A DNA stretch of 64,000 bases from Nemophila menziesii (lineage: Eukaryota; Streptophyta; Magnoliopsida; Boraginales; Hydrophyllaceae): assembly GCA_029959085.1 (NCBI GenBank), contig JARWIR010000002.1:31448233-31512232 (forward strand), in the 5' to 3' direction. Every line of letters begins with the position of its first letter. Position 1 is the first letter of the stretch. The notes beneath the pieces are model-generated. The model saw only the letters and a program-made list of their open reading frames with translations, did not search any database and had not been told where the DNA came from. Shown piece by piece: positions 1 through 10,154 of this stretch. The translations under genes and the position numbers were made by a program.

Positions 1-1
1 A

Positions 2-2521
2 GCCATACCTTCAAGAACGGTTGTTGGATGGAGAGTTTGTATGGATTACCAAAAATTGAACAAGACCAACAGGAAAGATCACTTCCCCTTGCCCTTCATT
101 GATCAGATGTTAGATAAATTGGCTGGTAGAGAATACTATTGTTTCTTAGATGGCTATTCTGGATATAATCAGATCTATGTGGCTCCAGAAGATCAACATA
201 AAACAACATTTACATGTCCCTTTGGTACTTTTGCATATCGCAGAAGGCCATTTGGGTTGTGTAATGCACCTGCTACCTTTCAGAGATGTATGATGGCTAT
301 CTTCTGGGATATGACTGATAATTTTCTTCAAGTCTTTATGGATGATTTCTCCGTGTTTGGTGATGATTTTGATAAATGTTTACATAACTTGGAGAAAGTG
401 TTAATCAGATGCAAGGAAATAGATTTGGTCTTAAACTGGGAGAAGTGTCATTTCATGGTTCGCGAAGGTATAGTTCTGGGTCACAAGGTTTCGAGTGCTG
501 GGTTAGAGGTCGATAGAGTGAAGATAGAGGTAATTAAAACTCTTCCCCCTCCTATTTCTGTTAAAGGGGTAAGAAGTTTTCTTGGCCATGCTGGCTTTTA
601 TAGGCGTTTCATTAAAGATTTTTCTAAGATTTCTAAACCGCTATGCAACTTACTCGAGAAGGACTCCAAATTCCTTTTTGATGAAGCTTGCTTAGCGGCT
701 TTCCAAGCAATCAAAGAAAAGCTTATTTCTGCTCCTATAGTATTACCTCCAGATTGGAGTTTGCCTTTTGAAGTTATGTGTGATGCTAGTGATTTGTGTA
801 TGGAAGCTGTATTGGGACAAAGAAAAGATAAGATATTTCATTCGATTTATTATGCTAGTAAAACTTTCAATGGTGCTCAAATTAATTATACAGTTACAGA
901 GAAAGAATTGCTAGCAGTTGTGTATTCATTCGATAAGTTTTGCTCTTATCTTCTTGGAGCGAAAGTTGTTGTTTATACAGATCATTCAGCTATCAGATAT
1001 CTTATGGATAAGAAAGATGCTAAACTGAGGTTAACCAGATGGGTTTTATTGCTTCAAGAATTCGATTTAGAGATTAAGGATAGAAAGGGTTGTGAGAATC
1101 AGGTTGCAGATCATCTATCTCGTCTCGAAGGTTCGGAAACAAATGGTGGAACTGAAGTAGTTAGAGAAGAATTTCCTGACGAGAGTTTATTTGCTGTTCG
1201 TGATTATGAAGCTCCTTGGTATGCAGATTTTGCGAATTTAATTGTAATTGGTTCTTTTCCTGATGGATCCACTTATCAAGACAGAAAGAGGTTAGCTCAT
1301 CGTGCTAGACAATTCTTTTGGGAGGATCCTTTCCTCTACAAAGTATGTGCTGACCAAATGGTAAGACGATGTGTAGCCAAGGAAGAAACAAATGCGATTA
1401 TAGCTGGGTGTCATGATTCATTCTACGGAGGACACTTCAAGGGGGATATAACTGCTGCTAAGGTATTCCAATCCGGGTTTTATTGGCCTACACTAGTAAA
1501 AGATTGTCATAATTATGTGAAGAAATGTGCGAGATGCCAGGTTACCAGAAATATATCCAAGAGGGATGAAATGCCACGTAATAATGTGTTAGAAGTTGAA
1601 ATATTTGATGTCTGGGGTATAGATTTTATGGGTCCATTCGTTCCTTCAAATGGTAACCTCTACATCTTATTAGCTGTTGATTGCGTATCTAAATGGGTAG
1701 AAGCTGTGGCTCTACCAACCAATGATTCACGAGTGGTGATTAAGTTCTTGAAATCACATATCTTCACTAGACATGGTACACCTAGAGTGATTATTAGCGA
1801 TGGAGGATCTCATTTCGTTAATAAGTATTTGAAGTCTGTTCTAGAGAAGTATGGAGTGAGACACCGTATATCTACTGCATTTCATCCACAATCCAATGGT
1901 CAAGCGGAAGTTTCGAATCGAGAAGTAAAGTTAATCCTGGAGAAGACTGTTGGTCCTACCAGAAGAGATTGGTCAATGAAGTTAGATGACGCGTTGCGGG
2001 CCTATCGTATTGCGTTCAAAACTCTAGTTGGTGTGTCTCCGTATCGTATGGTGTATGGTAAGGCTTGTCACTTACCTCTTGAGCTTGAAATGGGTGCCTA
2101 CTGGGCAATTGCGCAGTTGAACTTAGATCCTACCTTAGCCGGAGAGAATCGTATGATGAAGCTTACCAAACTTGACGAATTCCGATTGAATGCTTATGAA
2201 AATGCTAAACTCTACAAAGAAAACACTAAGAAATGGCATGACAATCAGATTCATGTAAAGAACTTTGAAGTGGGTCAAAAAGTATTGAAGTATAACTCAA
2301 AGTTCAGCAATTATCCGGGTAAGTTAAGTTCTAAGTGGTCGGGTCCATACATTGTGACCAAAGTTACACCTCATGGGGCGATAGAAATAGAACATCCACT
2401 CGAGAACCGCACCTTCATGGTGAACGGTCATCGTTTAAAGATATACCATGGAGGTGAAGATACCAACCGCTTGGAAGATCCACATCCCGGGGAGGTCATG
2501 TATCTCCTCGAAGCTCCTTAG
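2..2521 (+). CDS. pol: Element A pol: reverse transcriptase, RNase H, integrase (5' partial)
   Basis: The frame is open from base 2 through the stop at 2519-2521, so the first ATG at 41 is internal. Counting from that Met: RT with FMDD (res. 99-102, the YxDD box); RNase H with CDASD (about 246-250), the KELLA Glu and YTDH; an HHCC zinc finger (about 455-495); an integrase core with Asp in IDFMG, Asp in ISDGG and Glu 36 residues later in QAEVS (D-D35-E); and a C-terminal domain ending shortly after MVNGHR. It would copy element RNA into DNA and integrate it in the nucleus. No stop or frameshift is seen. One oddity is [10 protein letters not shown], where a Gly is usual in place of the Glu; both copies share it. 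Copy 2 is frameshifted. Confidence 0.95.
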   Translation, partial: AIPSRTVVGWRVCMDYQKLNKTNRKDHFPLPFIDQMLDKLAGREYYCFLDGYSGYNQIYVAPEDQHKTTFTCPFGTFAYRRRPFGLCNAPATFQRCMMAIFWDMTDNFLQVFMDDFSVFGDDFDKCLHNLEKVLIRCKEIDLVLNWEKCHFMVREGIVLGHKVSSAGLEVDRVKIEVIKTLPPPISVKGVRSFLGHAGFYRRFIKDFSKISKPLCNLLEKDSKFLFDEACLAAFQAIKEKLISAPIVLPPDWSLPFEVMCDASDLCMEAVLGQRKDKIFHSIYYASKTFNGAQINYTVTEKELLAVVYSFDKFCSYLLGAKVVVYTDHSAIRYLMDKKDAKLRLTRWVLLLQEFDLEIKDRKGCENQVADHLSRLEGSETNGGTEVVREEFPDESLFAVRDYEAPWYADFANLIVIGSFPDGSTYQDRKRLAHRARQFFWEDPFLYKVCADQMVRRCVAKEETNAIIAGCHDSFYGGHFKGDITAAKVFQSGFYWPTLVKDCHNYVKKCARCQVTRNISKRDEMPRNNVLEVEIFDVWGIDFMGPFVPSNGNLYILLAVDCVSKWVEAVALPTNDSRVVIKFLKSHIFTRHGTPRVIISDGGSHFVNKYLKSVLEKYGVRHRISTAFHPQSNGQAEVSNREVKLILEKTVGPTRRDWSMKLDDALRAYRIAFKTLVGVSPYRMVYGKACHLPLELEMGAYWAIAQLNLDPTLAGENRMMKLTKLDEFRLNAYENAKLYKENTKKWHDNQIHVKNFEVGQKVLKYNSKFSNYPGKLSSKWSGPYIVTKVTPHGAIEIEHPLENRTFMVNGHRLKIYHGGEDTNRLEDPHPGEVMYLLEAP

Positions 2522-2757
2522 AAGCATGAGGTAACCCGTCGAGCTTAACGACGTTAAACAAAAGCCAATTCATTATATATTAGTTTGAGTTTTTAATTTT
2601 CGTAGTGTAAATTATTTTGATTTCCATAAATTTAGTGTTTATTAGTAAGAAATGAGGAAGGGTAGTTGTTTTTGATGATTTCAGGGGTAAAAAGGTCATG
2701 AGTTTGGGGTCGAAAGGGCGAAAATAAAAGAAAAAGGGTTGGTTTTCCAGGGGAAAA

Positions 2758-3290
2758 CCGGGAACCCGGTTTCGACGCTGTTACCAACCCTCCACACGCA
2801 AGAAGCCGCGTCTTGGTTCGCGAAGTCGACAAGAACCGGGGCCCTGGTTTTGCACAAACTGGGTACCCGGTTTTGAGAGTTGAAAATTTCGAATTCTCTA
2901 ACCCAGCGTTTTGGAACCCGCCAAATGCTGCGTCTGAAGTCGCGTTTCCACCTGCGCCGTCGACACGAACCGGGAACCCGGATTTCGCAAAACTGGGAAC
3001 CCGGTTTCCGAGATGTGATTTTCTGATTTTTCTGACCTAGCGTTTTGGGGTCAGCCATCTGCTGCGTCTCATGCCTGCGTTTCCACTCGCGCAGTCGACA
3101 CGAACCGGGGCCCTGGTTTTGCACAAACCGGGTACCCGGTTTCGTGAGGTGAATTTTCTGACCCAGCGTTTTGGGTTCCAGCCAATTATTGCATCTGAGG
3201 TATAAAAAAAATTTAAGTAATTTTCGCGCCGACACAGCGACGCGAAACCGGAAACCCGGTTTTCACAAACCGGGAACCCGGTTTCTTCTG
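2758..3290 (+). repeat. GC-rich tandem repeat (about 135 bp) with CCGG-N4-CCGG palindromes, family A
   Basis: Four or so diverged units. Each has a GCGTTTTGG-like block, a CTGCGTCT-like block, GTCGACACGAACC, and two palindromes separated by about 10-15 bases. Exact CCGGNNNNCCGG matches are at 2758, 2970, 3128, 3248 and 3270; one-mismatch forms are near 2835, 2862, 2993 and 3102. Spacers are GAAC, GTAC or AAAC. Two further exact matches are at 5810 and 5832. CpG-rich, unlike the AT-rich surroundings. Confidence 0.85.
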
Positions 3291-3397
3291 TGATGAGGCG
3301 GTTTTTGCCTTTTTGACCTAGTTTTATTAGCCTTCTGCAAGTTTTTACCAAAAACGCTCACATAACCTTCCCACCTCCGAAAATCATCATCAAAACC

Positions 3398-3405
3398 TAT
3401 AAAAA
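3398..3405 (+). promoter_or_regulatory. Candidate internal TATA box upstream of env-like ORF (family A)
   Basis: TATAAAAA, followed by about 280 bases of CA/CT-rich, ATG-poor sequence resembling a plant 5' leader, then the env-like frame. Family B has TATAAATA in the same relative place. The promoter role is inferred. Confidence 0.5.
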
Positions 3406-3683
3406 CCATCAAATCCTACCCTCTTTGATCACAAAAATACAAAATCAACTCACCTCCTCTCCCAAATATCATCAAATCCTTAGTTTTTCACCAAGATTGT
3501 TCTTCACCCAATTCCTAAATTAAACCTAATTCTTGCTTCTCCCACATCAATTAACCCTTACCCATCTCATATTCCACCTTAATCTTAAATTCCCAAGCCT
3601 CAAAACATCAAAGTTCTAAGCTTTTCTCTAGCTTCTCACTATTTGAAGTTTTGAGTTTGGGGTGGAAAGAGACGACTAATTGA

Positions 3684-5006
3684 ACCGGTGATTTTCGAAG
3701 AACTGCTCCTAGAAGAAGCAAAACCATTGGTGGTACTCAAGAACAAGATATTGAGATTCCTGATTCGCGTCCAAAACACAAGACTGACGAGGTTAAGGTT
3801 GCTCCCAAGAGAAAAGAAATCACAGGTCAGACTAATCCAAAGAAGAGAAGATTAATTGATGAACCAGAAAGTGAGGAAGAACATGAAGATGAAATTGAGA
3901 AAAAAATTGAGGATGAGAGCGAACAAGAAGTTCCGGAAGTACCAGTTCAACAGAAATCCCCGCGAAGAAAGATGTGTGCTCACAAGCCAAAGAGGGTTTA
4001 CACTTCTTGGAATGATCAGGTTCGTGATAGAATTAAATTTTTGAAGTTTGGTGAGGAGATGGACTTTCCTAAGGGTATTATGAGTAGTGCTTATAAAGAT
4101 TATGATGTTGCTTGTGACAAGTTTGGTTGGAAAGAATTGAGAGAAAGGAAGCTTGAATTTATGCCTACCTTGGTGCGAGAATTTTATGAAGGTTTAGCCA
4201 TTTCCTGTGAGGCAATTGAAATTCGCAAAAAGGTAGTTCCTTTTTCTATTGAACTTATTTGAAAAGCATTGAAAAAACCCAACTTTACTGGATTATGTCC
4301 ATTCCAAGAATCCCTTAATGATCCTTCTTTCGATTATGAATCCCTTTGGGGAACTGTACTTATTAATGGGGCTAGCCCAATTCCGGATGGAGAAAGGTAT
4401 CCTGGACAATTTTACAGCAGTAATTTAACGCCTCATGCTAAGGTTTGGTCTCGTTTCATAATCCCTACATTCTTTGGAATTAAACACACATCCGAGTTGA
4501 AGAAGGAACATATAATTTTTATCAAGTGTGTTATTGAGGAGAAACTGATGAATGGTGCTCGAATTATTTACAACACCATCATGGAATTTGCGAAAGCTCC
4601 AATGAAACAACAAAATCTAAAGTTTCCTTGTACTATCACTACTTTGTGCCTAGACGCAAAAATCCCGCGTAGGAACGCAGAGGTTGAAGGTGTTACAGTT
4701 GGAGTGAGCATGGCATTAAGTACGATTCAGAATATCCATGATGAAGCAACACGAGCTGTGAAAACTCCTAGAGCTCCTCCATCAAAGAAGAAGGCAAAGA
4801 ATGATCCTGAGTTGGAATCCAAAATCAGGGTGTTGGAGGAGAATCAAGAGAAGATGATTGCTACTTTAGGAAACGTTACAAAAGAGCTGGACCTTATTCG
4901 AAATTTAGTACTTGGCGTGAACACACTTCAAAACGCAATTTATGATGTTCTTACGCGAGATAAGGGACGAGAACGCAACACCGGTAACCAGCCACGCGCT
5001 AGTTAA
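3684..5006 (+). pseudogene. Env-like / 'putative plant transposon protein' ORF of element A
   Basis: One frame runs from after a stop at 3681 to the stop at 5004-5006, interrupted by a single TGA at 4260-4262. No ATG is seen near its start. The N-terminal 100 residues are very basic then acidic, with an NLS-like PKKRR and a Glu/Asp run. The middle (from about 3972) resembles the domain I know as 'putative plant transposon protein', common after integrase in Athila elements. The C-terminus has heptad-like LESKIRVLEENQ and is likely coiled coil. I see no signal peptide or membrane segment, so 'envelope' describes position only. A DNA- or RNA-binding nuclear protein fits better. Function unknown. 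Confidence 0.75.
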
Positions 5007-5052
5007 GATACGTTTTCTAATCCTTCCTTTTTAGTGTAGATTAGTTTATTTG

Positions 5053-5185
5053 CTTTGAGTCTTTTTCGAGTTGTGGGGACACGGCTCATTTTTGAGTTTG
5101 GGGTGGGGTTCGTTGCCTCATCCCAGTTTTATGTGTTATATGTTTTATTTGCTTTCAATAAAGTAATTTCGGAGTTGCGTTTGAC
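5053..5185 (+). promoter_or_regulatory. Conserved 3' untranslated block with AATAAA (family A)
   Basis: Shared almost word for word with family B at 11368-11480: GAGTCTTTTTCGAGT, a PPT-like motif at 5094-5104, GGGGTTCGTTGCCTCATCCC and an AATAAA at 5157-5162. It lies about 150 bases after the env-like stop. This is compatible with a polyadenylation site for a separate env-like transcript. Confidence 0.6.
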
Positions 5186-6450
5186 TGTAGAAAATTTTAA
5201 ATATCTCTTTTAAGCATACTTTTGATAAATCTATGATAGTAAATAGTGAACTTTAGGGATTGATATAAAACGCATTTAGAATTGCATGCAAACGTAGATA
5301 TTTGATAGGAAAAATTAATGAACAATGCAAATGAAGTAAGCTTGTACTTAAAGAATATGTTTGGTGTGTAGAACGTGAAATCCTAATTAGTAGATACCCA
5401 CCTAGATATGAACTAAAGACAAGCTATGTACTTAGTAAAATGATAGGGGCAGTTCTTTGTTAGCCATTTGTGACCTTTTTAGCCTTCTATCCCTTATATT
5501 AAATGTTAATCCGTCTTAGCCCATTTTGAGCCTTTAGCCTTTTCTTTTGTAGCCACGATATAAGCCCATTATCCTTTAGATTATTAGGCATGACCATATG
5601 ACCCGCACTTGAATCACGATCCTGAGACATGTCTCGAGCTTGAGTTTGGGGTGGTAGGTACACTTATGGGGAATTTATTGGGAAGGGATTGATGTGTTTG
5701 TATTAGCACAATGGCAGATGATATATACTTGTAACCCTTTGCCGGAATTGAGAAAAAATGAAAAAGAAAGAAAAAAATAAAAAAGTTGAAAAATCCATTA
5801 CAGTAGGAACCGGGAACCCGGTCCGCAAAAACCGGGAACCCGGTTTGCAACTGTACAAAAAAAAAAAGAGAAAAGAAAAATATGAAAGAATAAACACCCA
5901 ACAAAGTGGAATTTTCTGAAAAATCATCTTATTTGTAATGGGTTGACATGGGACGCTAAATTGTTGCGTAAATGGGTGAGTGAGAACATTTTTTAGCATA
6001 AACTCAAGCTTGAGGACATTTGTTGATGGTAAGTGAGGAGAGAGCCAAAAGCTCACTTCAAATTTACCAAATATACATCCACACCATCCTTAAGCCAATA
6101 TTAAAACCATAAAGACCTCGTGATTCCTAAGTGCATAGTGAATTTATGATTCTGTTGTTAGGGAATATACTAGGTGGAGCGTTCAAAGCGATTTAGGATT
6201 GAAGAACACCCTATAGCCATCATACAGAGATGAGTACAAGTGTAACCTTCAAGCATTGCGAATTTAATTTTATAATTGAGATTATTTGTGTTTGATTTTG
6301 CATTATAGATGTATGTGTATATTAGTTTCTAGAGTTTGCTATATGAGATTTCTCTTAAGAATTGCTTTAGGCTTATTTACTAGCTTCTACTTTCTTGCGT
6401 TTACTTCTACCCCTTTGTTTTGTTTTACTTTGTCGGGACGACAAAGATTT
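5186..6450 (+). other. Conserved noncoding block between env-like ORF and PPT (family A)
   Basis: No coding frame. Several stretches match family B (11480-12760): ATATGACCCGCACTTGAATC near 5600, a PPT-like motif at 5642-5652, two CCGGGAACCCGG palindromes at 5810 and 5832, a GACGCTAAATT block near 5950, GAGTGAGAAC, and GTTGATGGTAAGTGAGGAG with a splice-donor-like GGTAAGT at 6028-6034. Reverse element F also keeps parts of this block. Confidence 0.75.
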
Positions 6451-6463
6451 GAGTTGGGGGTCT
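6451..6463 (+). promoter_or_regulatory. Polypurine tract, element A 3' end (copy 1)
   Basis: GAGTTGGGGGTCT lies directly before the TG of the 3' LTR. It matches the PPT position of B (12765-12777) and primes plus-strand DNA synthesis in LTR elements. Confidence 0.8.
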
Positions 6464-8024
6464 TGATGTCTCCCTAATTGTTCTTATTTTAGACCCTTTG
6501 GAGACATCATTTTGTATGTTTATTTGAATATTTTGATAGACTTTAGGACCAAAATTGCAATATTCTGAATTTCCTCTTTATTTTCTAGTATTTTTGATTT
6601 ATTAAACTTTTGCGCGTAATCTTGTGTATTTTAGTGGAAAGCTTGTAGGTTTTGAATATTAGCTAGGAGTGGAATCCGAGAAAAAAGTCAAATATCGTGA
6701 TATGGAGTCAAAGCTTGAAGATAAATCCCGGAAAAAAAATTATATTTTGAAGCTGCAAATCTGGAAAACAGGCCAACGATTGCTGATTTCGAGGCACTTA
6801 CGAGTTGATTTAACCGCTGACCTTTGAAGAGATTTTGTTCCTTATCGAGTTACGGAAATTTAACAAGTGATTTGAGGTAAATCGGAGTTATAACGAATCG
6901 GTTAGAGCTGTTTTAGTGGAGGTGGTGCAGCAGTTACGGGACTTGGGGCTTAGAAAATGGACTTGGGCTTTTAATTTTTAACTTAAACCTTATACAAAGC
7001 CTAATCCTTTTTTGAGAGTATAAAAGAGGCTTTTGACTTCTAATTTTCATACAACTTATATTCTACAAGAAAAAGCATCAGAGAAAAGTCAACAAAGGAG
7101 GCAGAAGAAAGCTGAAGAGCTGGAGAGGGTCTATATCTCCATTCACAGCCGAATCTAATTCCGGAAATTAGGTTTTTCTTATTTTTATTTCTGTAATACA
7201 TTATGAGTTCAATTAGTTTTAATTTAGTTTTAATTTCCATTAGCATGAGCTAATTTCTCTTAGTGCTTGAGAACGCATAATGGTTTCATATGTTTAAATT
7301 TGGGTTTTAATTAATTAAATCAAATTGTGTCTTTTACATTTTTCTGTAATTTGTGATTATTTACTGTTCTTAGAGTCGCGAACTAATAACAGGTTTTAGT
7401 ATCTAGGCTATTACACATAGTGGCGTGTGGATCATCTTGACGGGGGGGGGGGGGGTTTAGGTGCAGAATCAATTACAGAATATAAAATAGAAACTATTTG
7501 ACTTTGACGAGCGGAATTAATTTTATGGCTAATGAGGTAATTTTAGCTTAATCATTCGAAGGTGGATCATAATCACCCTGACGGGGTTTGTGACACCCTA
7601 GAATAGCTTCGTAGTCCACCCTGACGGGGGTACGAAGATTCCCGAATCCCGACCAATGTCAATTGACCAATTTGCCCCTTAAACAACATATGTTATGAAA
7701 TAGAGTTAGGAGAATCCCTTGCGTCTCTCAAGTACTGCCTGCTCATATTTGCGTCTAGCTTTTATTTACTTACGTCTAGTTATTTATCTGCATTTTCACA
7801 TTAGTCTTTCATACTTAGAATTAGTAAAACCAACCAAACAACTATCAATCATTTATTTGCTTTCATAAGTGCAATCATTCATTAATTGATAAGCATTGTA
7901 GTTAACCATACCGTCCCTGCGAACGATCCTGTTTATCACTATTATTACTTGGGAAAACCGTACACTTGTGGTTATGGTTCTCCTTACTTATTACATTATT
8001 TTTAGAACACACAAAGGACCACCA
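6464..8024 (+). mobile_element. 3' LTR of element A (copy 1)
   Basis: It starts TGATGTCTCC after the PPT and ends CCACCA before GACTT (8025-8029). It is 1561 bp, against 1565 for the 5' LTR at 36852 and 1554 for the sister 3' LTR at 48059. It contains TATAAAAG at 7019-7026, a run of 14 G at 7442-7455 (7 in the sister, 6 in the 5' LTR), and three TGACGGGG motifs downstream of the TATA box. Confidence 0.93.
7019..7026 (+). promoter_or_regulatory. LTR TATA box (A, copy 1)
   Basis: TATAAAAG at the same place in all three A LTRs, about 555 bases from the LTR start. Likely the U3 core promoter of the element. Confidence 0.7.
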
Positions 8025-8029
8025 GACTT
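8025..8029 (+). other. Target-site duplication of A, right side (copy 1)
   Basis: GACTT follows the LTR CA and is also the 5 bases before the 5' LTR at 36847-36851. Reading across it resumes element B's pol frame ([10 protein letters not shown]). Confidence 0.9.
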
Positions 8030-9930
8030 CTCCAAAATTTCTAAGCCGTTGTGTATCTTACTCGAAAAGGACACCAAATTCCTTTTTGATGAAGCTTGCA
8101 TAAAGGCATTCAACGAGATCAAAGAGAAGCTTATATCTACACCTATTGTATTACCTCCTGATTGGAAGATTCCGTTTGAGATTATGTGTGATGCTAGTGA
8201 TCTTGCGATGGGTGCTGTTCTGGGTCAAAGAAAATAAAAGGTATTTCATTCTATCTACTACGCTAGTAAAACCTTCACAAGTGCTCAAATAAATTATACC
8301 GTAACTGAGAAAGAATTACTAGTTGCCGTGTATGCTTTCGACAAGTTTCGCTCCTACCTCCTTGGGGCAAAAGTTGTTGTGTTTACCGATCATTCTGCAA
8401 TCAAATATCTTATGGAAAAGAAAGATGCGAAGCCGCATTTGATTAGATGGGTGCTACTGTTACAAGAGTTTGATTTAGAGATTTGGGATCGAAAAGGTTG
8501 TGATAATCAGATTGTTGATCATTTATCGCGTCTTGAAGGTTCTGAGTCCAATGGAGGACCTGAGTTGGTAAGAGAAGAGTTTCCTGATGAGAGTTTGTTT
8601 TCAGTTTATTCATTAGAAACTCCTTGTTATACGGATATAGCAAATCTTATTGTGAGTGGTTATTTTCCTCAAGGAGCTACCTCACAAGAGAAAAAGAGAC
8701 TAGTCCATCGCGCTAAACAACTCTTTTGGGAGGATCCCTTCCTCTACAAAACATGCAGTGATTAGATGGTAAGGAGATGCATACCGGATAAGGATATTCT
8801 GTCAATTGTTGCAGGTTGTCATGATTCACCCTACGGAGGACACTTCAAGGGTGATCGTACAGCTGAAAAGGTACTACAATCTGGTTTTTATTGGTCTACT
8901 TTACATAAGGATTGTCATGAGTATGTTCAGAAATGTCACAGATGCCAGTTTACTGGTAATATATCTAAGAGAGATTAGATGCCGCGTAATAATGTTCTTG
9001 AAGTTGAGATATTCGATTTATGGGGTATTGATTTCATGGGTCCTTTGTGTACCATCTAACGGGAATCTTTACATCCTACTAGCTGTTGATTACGTGTCTA
9101 AATGGATAGAGGCTGTAGCTCTACCAACTAATGATTCGCGAGTAGTGATTAAATTCTTAAAGTCACACATCTTCACTAGACATGGTACACCTAGAGTTAT
9201 TATCAGTGATGGAGGTACACGCTTTGTGAACAAATATCTGAAGACGGTTCTCGAGAAGTAAGGTGTGAGACATTGTCTATCTACCGCGTATCATCCACAA
9301 GCCGATGGTCAAGCTGAGGTCTCTAATCGAGAGATCAAATCCATTCCTGAGAAGACAGTTGGTTCCACACGCAAGGATTGGTCAATGAAATTAGATGATG
9401 CGTTGTGGGCATATCGTACTGCATTCAAGACGCCTGTTGGTGCATCTCCGTATCGCATCGTTTATGGTAAGGCTTGTCACTTACCTCTTGAGCTTGAAAT
9501 GGGTGCCTATTGGGCGATAGCGGAGATGAACATGGATCCTACCTTAGCTGTGGAGAATCGTATCATGAAGCTGAATGAACTTGATGAGTTTCGATTTCAT
9601 GCCTATGAGAATGCTAAACTTTACAAAGAGAAGACGAAAAGATGGCATGACAATCGCATTCGTGAAAAGAAATTCAAAGTGGGACAGATGGTCCTCAAAT
9701 ATAACTCCAAGTTCAGCAATTATCCGGGCAAGTTGAGATCAAAGTGGTCTGGTCCGTTCCTGGTGACCAAAGTTATGCCTCATGGAGCTATAGAAATCAA
9801 GAGTCCAGACGAGCAACGCACCTTCATGGTGAATGGGCATCGTCTAAAACTTTACCATGTAGAAGAGGATACCAATCGCAGAGTTGATCCACATCCTGGG
9901 GAGGTCATGTACCTCCTTGTAGCTGAATAG
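8025..9930 (+). pseudogene. pol: Element B pol remnant, RNase H to integrase (copy 1)
   Basis: This is the right half of B pol, split from its left half (ending 36851) by element A. RNase H keeps CDASD, KELL and FTDH. The integrase keeps the HHCC finger, core motifs and C-terminal domain. Breaks: TAA at 8235-8237, TAG at 8763-8765, TAG at 8976-8978 (this copy only; GAG in copy 2), a small insertion after GPF near 9045, and TAA at 9259-9261. The frame after 9265 is open to 9930. Compared with A pol the protein is clearly another family member. Non-functional. Confidence 0.9.
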
Positions 9931-10154
9931 ATGCGAGAGGTAACCCGTTGAGCTTAACGACGTTAAACAAATGCCAATTCATTGTATATTAGTTTATTGC
10001 TTTATGTTTTTCAATTCCTAGTGTATAATTCTAAGTTAGTGTTGAGTTATAGTGTCTACTTTTAAAAGAAATGAGAAAGGTAGTGTGTTAATGGTTCAGG
10101 AATTGAGTTTGGGGTGCTAAGGAACGAAAAAGAAAAATCTGCTGCTCTGACCGG

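Larger units (their letters stand above)
2522..3652 (+). other. Element A noncoding region between integrase and env-like ORF
   Basis: No credible coding frame here. It starts with an AT-rich stretch, has a PPT-like motif at 2700-2710, then the GC-rich palindrome repeat (2758-3290). From about 3350 it turns CA/T-rich, like a plant 5' leader, downstream of a TATA box at 3398. A second PPT-like motif is at 3653-3663. Short open frames on both strands across the GC-rich repeat follow its period and are not taken as genes. Confidence 0.8.
1..8024 (+). mobile_element. Athila-type LTR retrotransposon A, copy 1, 3' two thirds
   Basis: This partial element enters the window inside RT and ends at the CA of its 3' LTR at 8024. 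Order: RT-RNase H-integrase (2-2521), palindrome-rich tandem repeat, TATA and leader, env-like pseudogene (3684-5006), conserved noncoding block, PPT and 3' LTR (6464-8024). The 5 bases after the LTR (GACTT, 8025-8029) equal the 5 bases before the 5' LTR of the complete sister at 36852. It is therefore the right half of the same insertion in the other duplication copy. It lies inside element B's pol. Confidence 0.93.

Noticed and set aside
2758..3290. CRISPR-like array (palindromic repeats at regular spacing)
   Set aside because: Units are about 135 bp with diverged palindromes and similar, not unique, intervening sequence; plant retroelement context; no cas genes.
2632..3351. Overlapping open frames on both strands (up to 179 codons) across the GC-rich repeat, also at 44299-45018
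   Set aside because: They arise because the 135-bp repeat unit is GC-rich and poor in stops; the predicted peptides are just repeats of the palindrome (for example PGTRF and PGSRF) with no recognisable domain.
6286..6477. Small hydrophobic ORFs just before the PPT in A and B (6286-6477, 12589-12780, 47881-48072, 54181-54372)
   Set aside because: Both families have 63 codons ending at the LTR start, which is curious, but they follow a T-rich conserved noncoding block and the amino-acid similarity looks no better than the DNA similarity. Not enough to call a gene.
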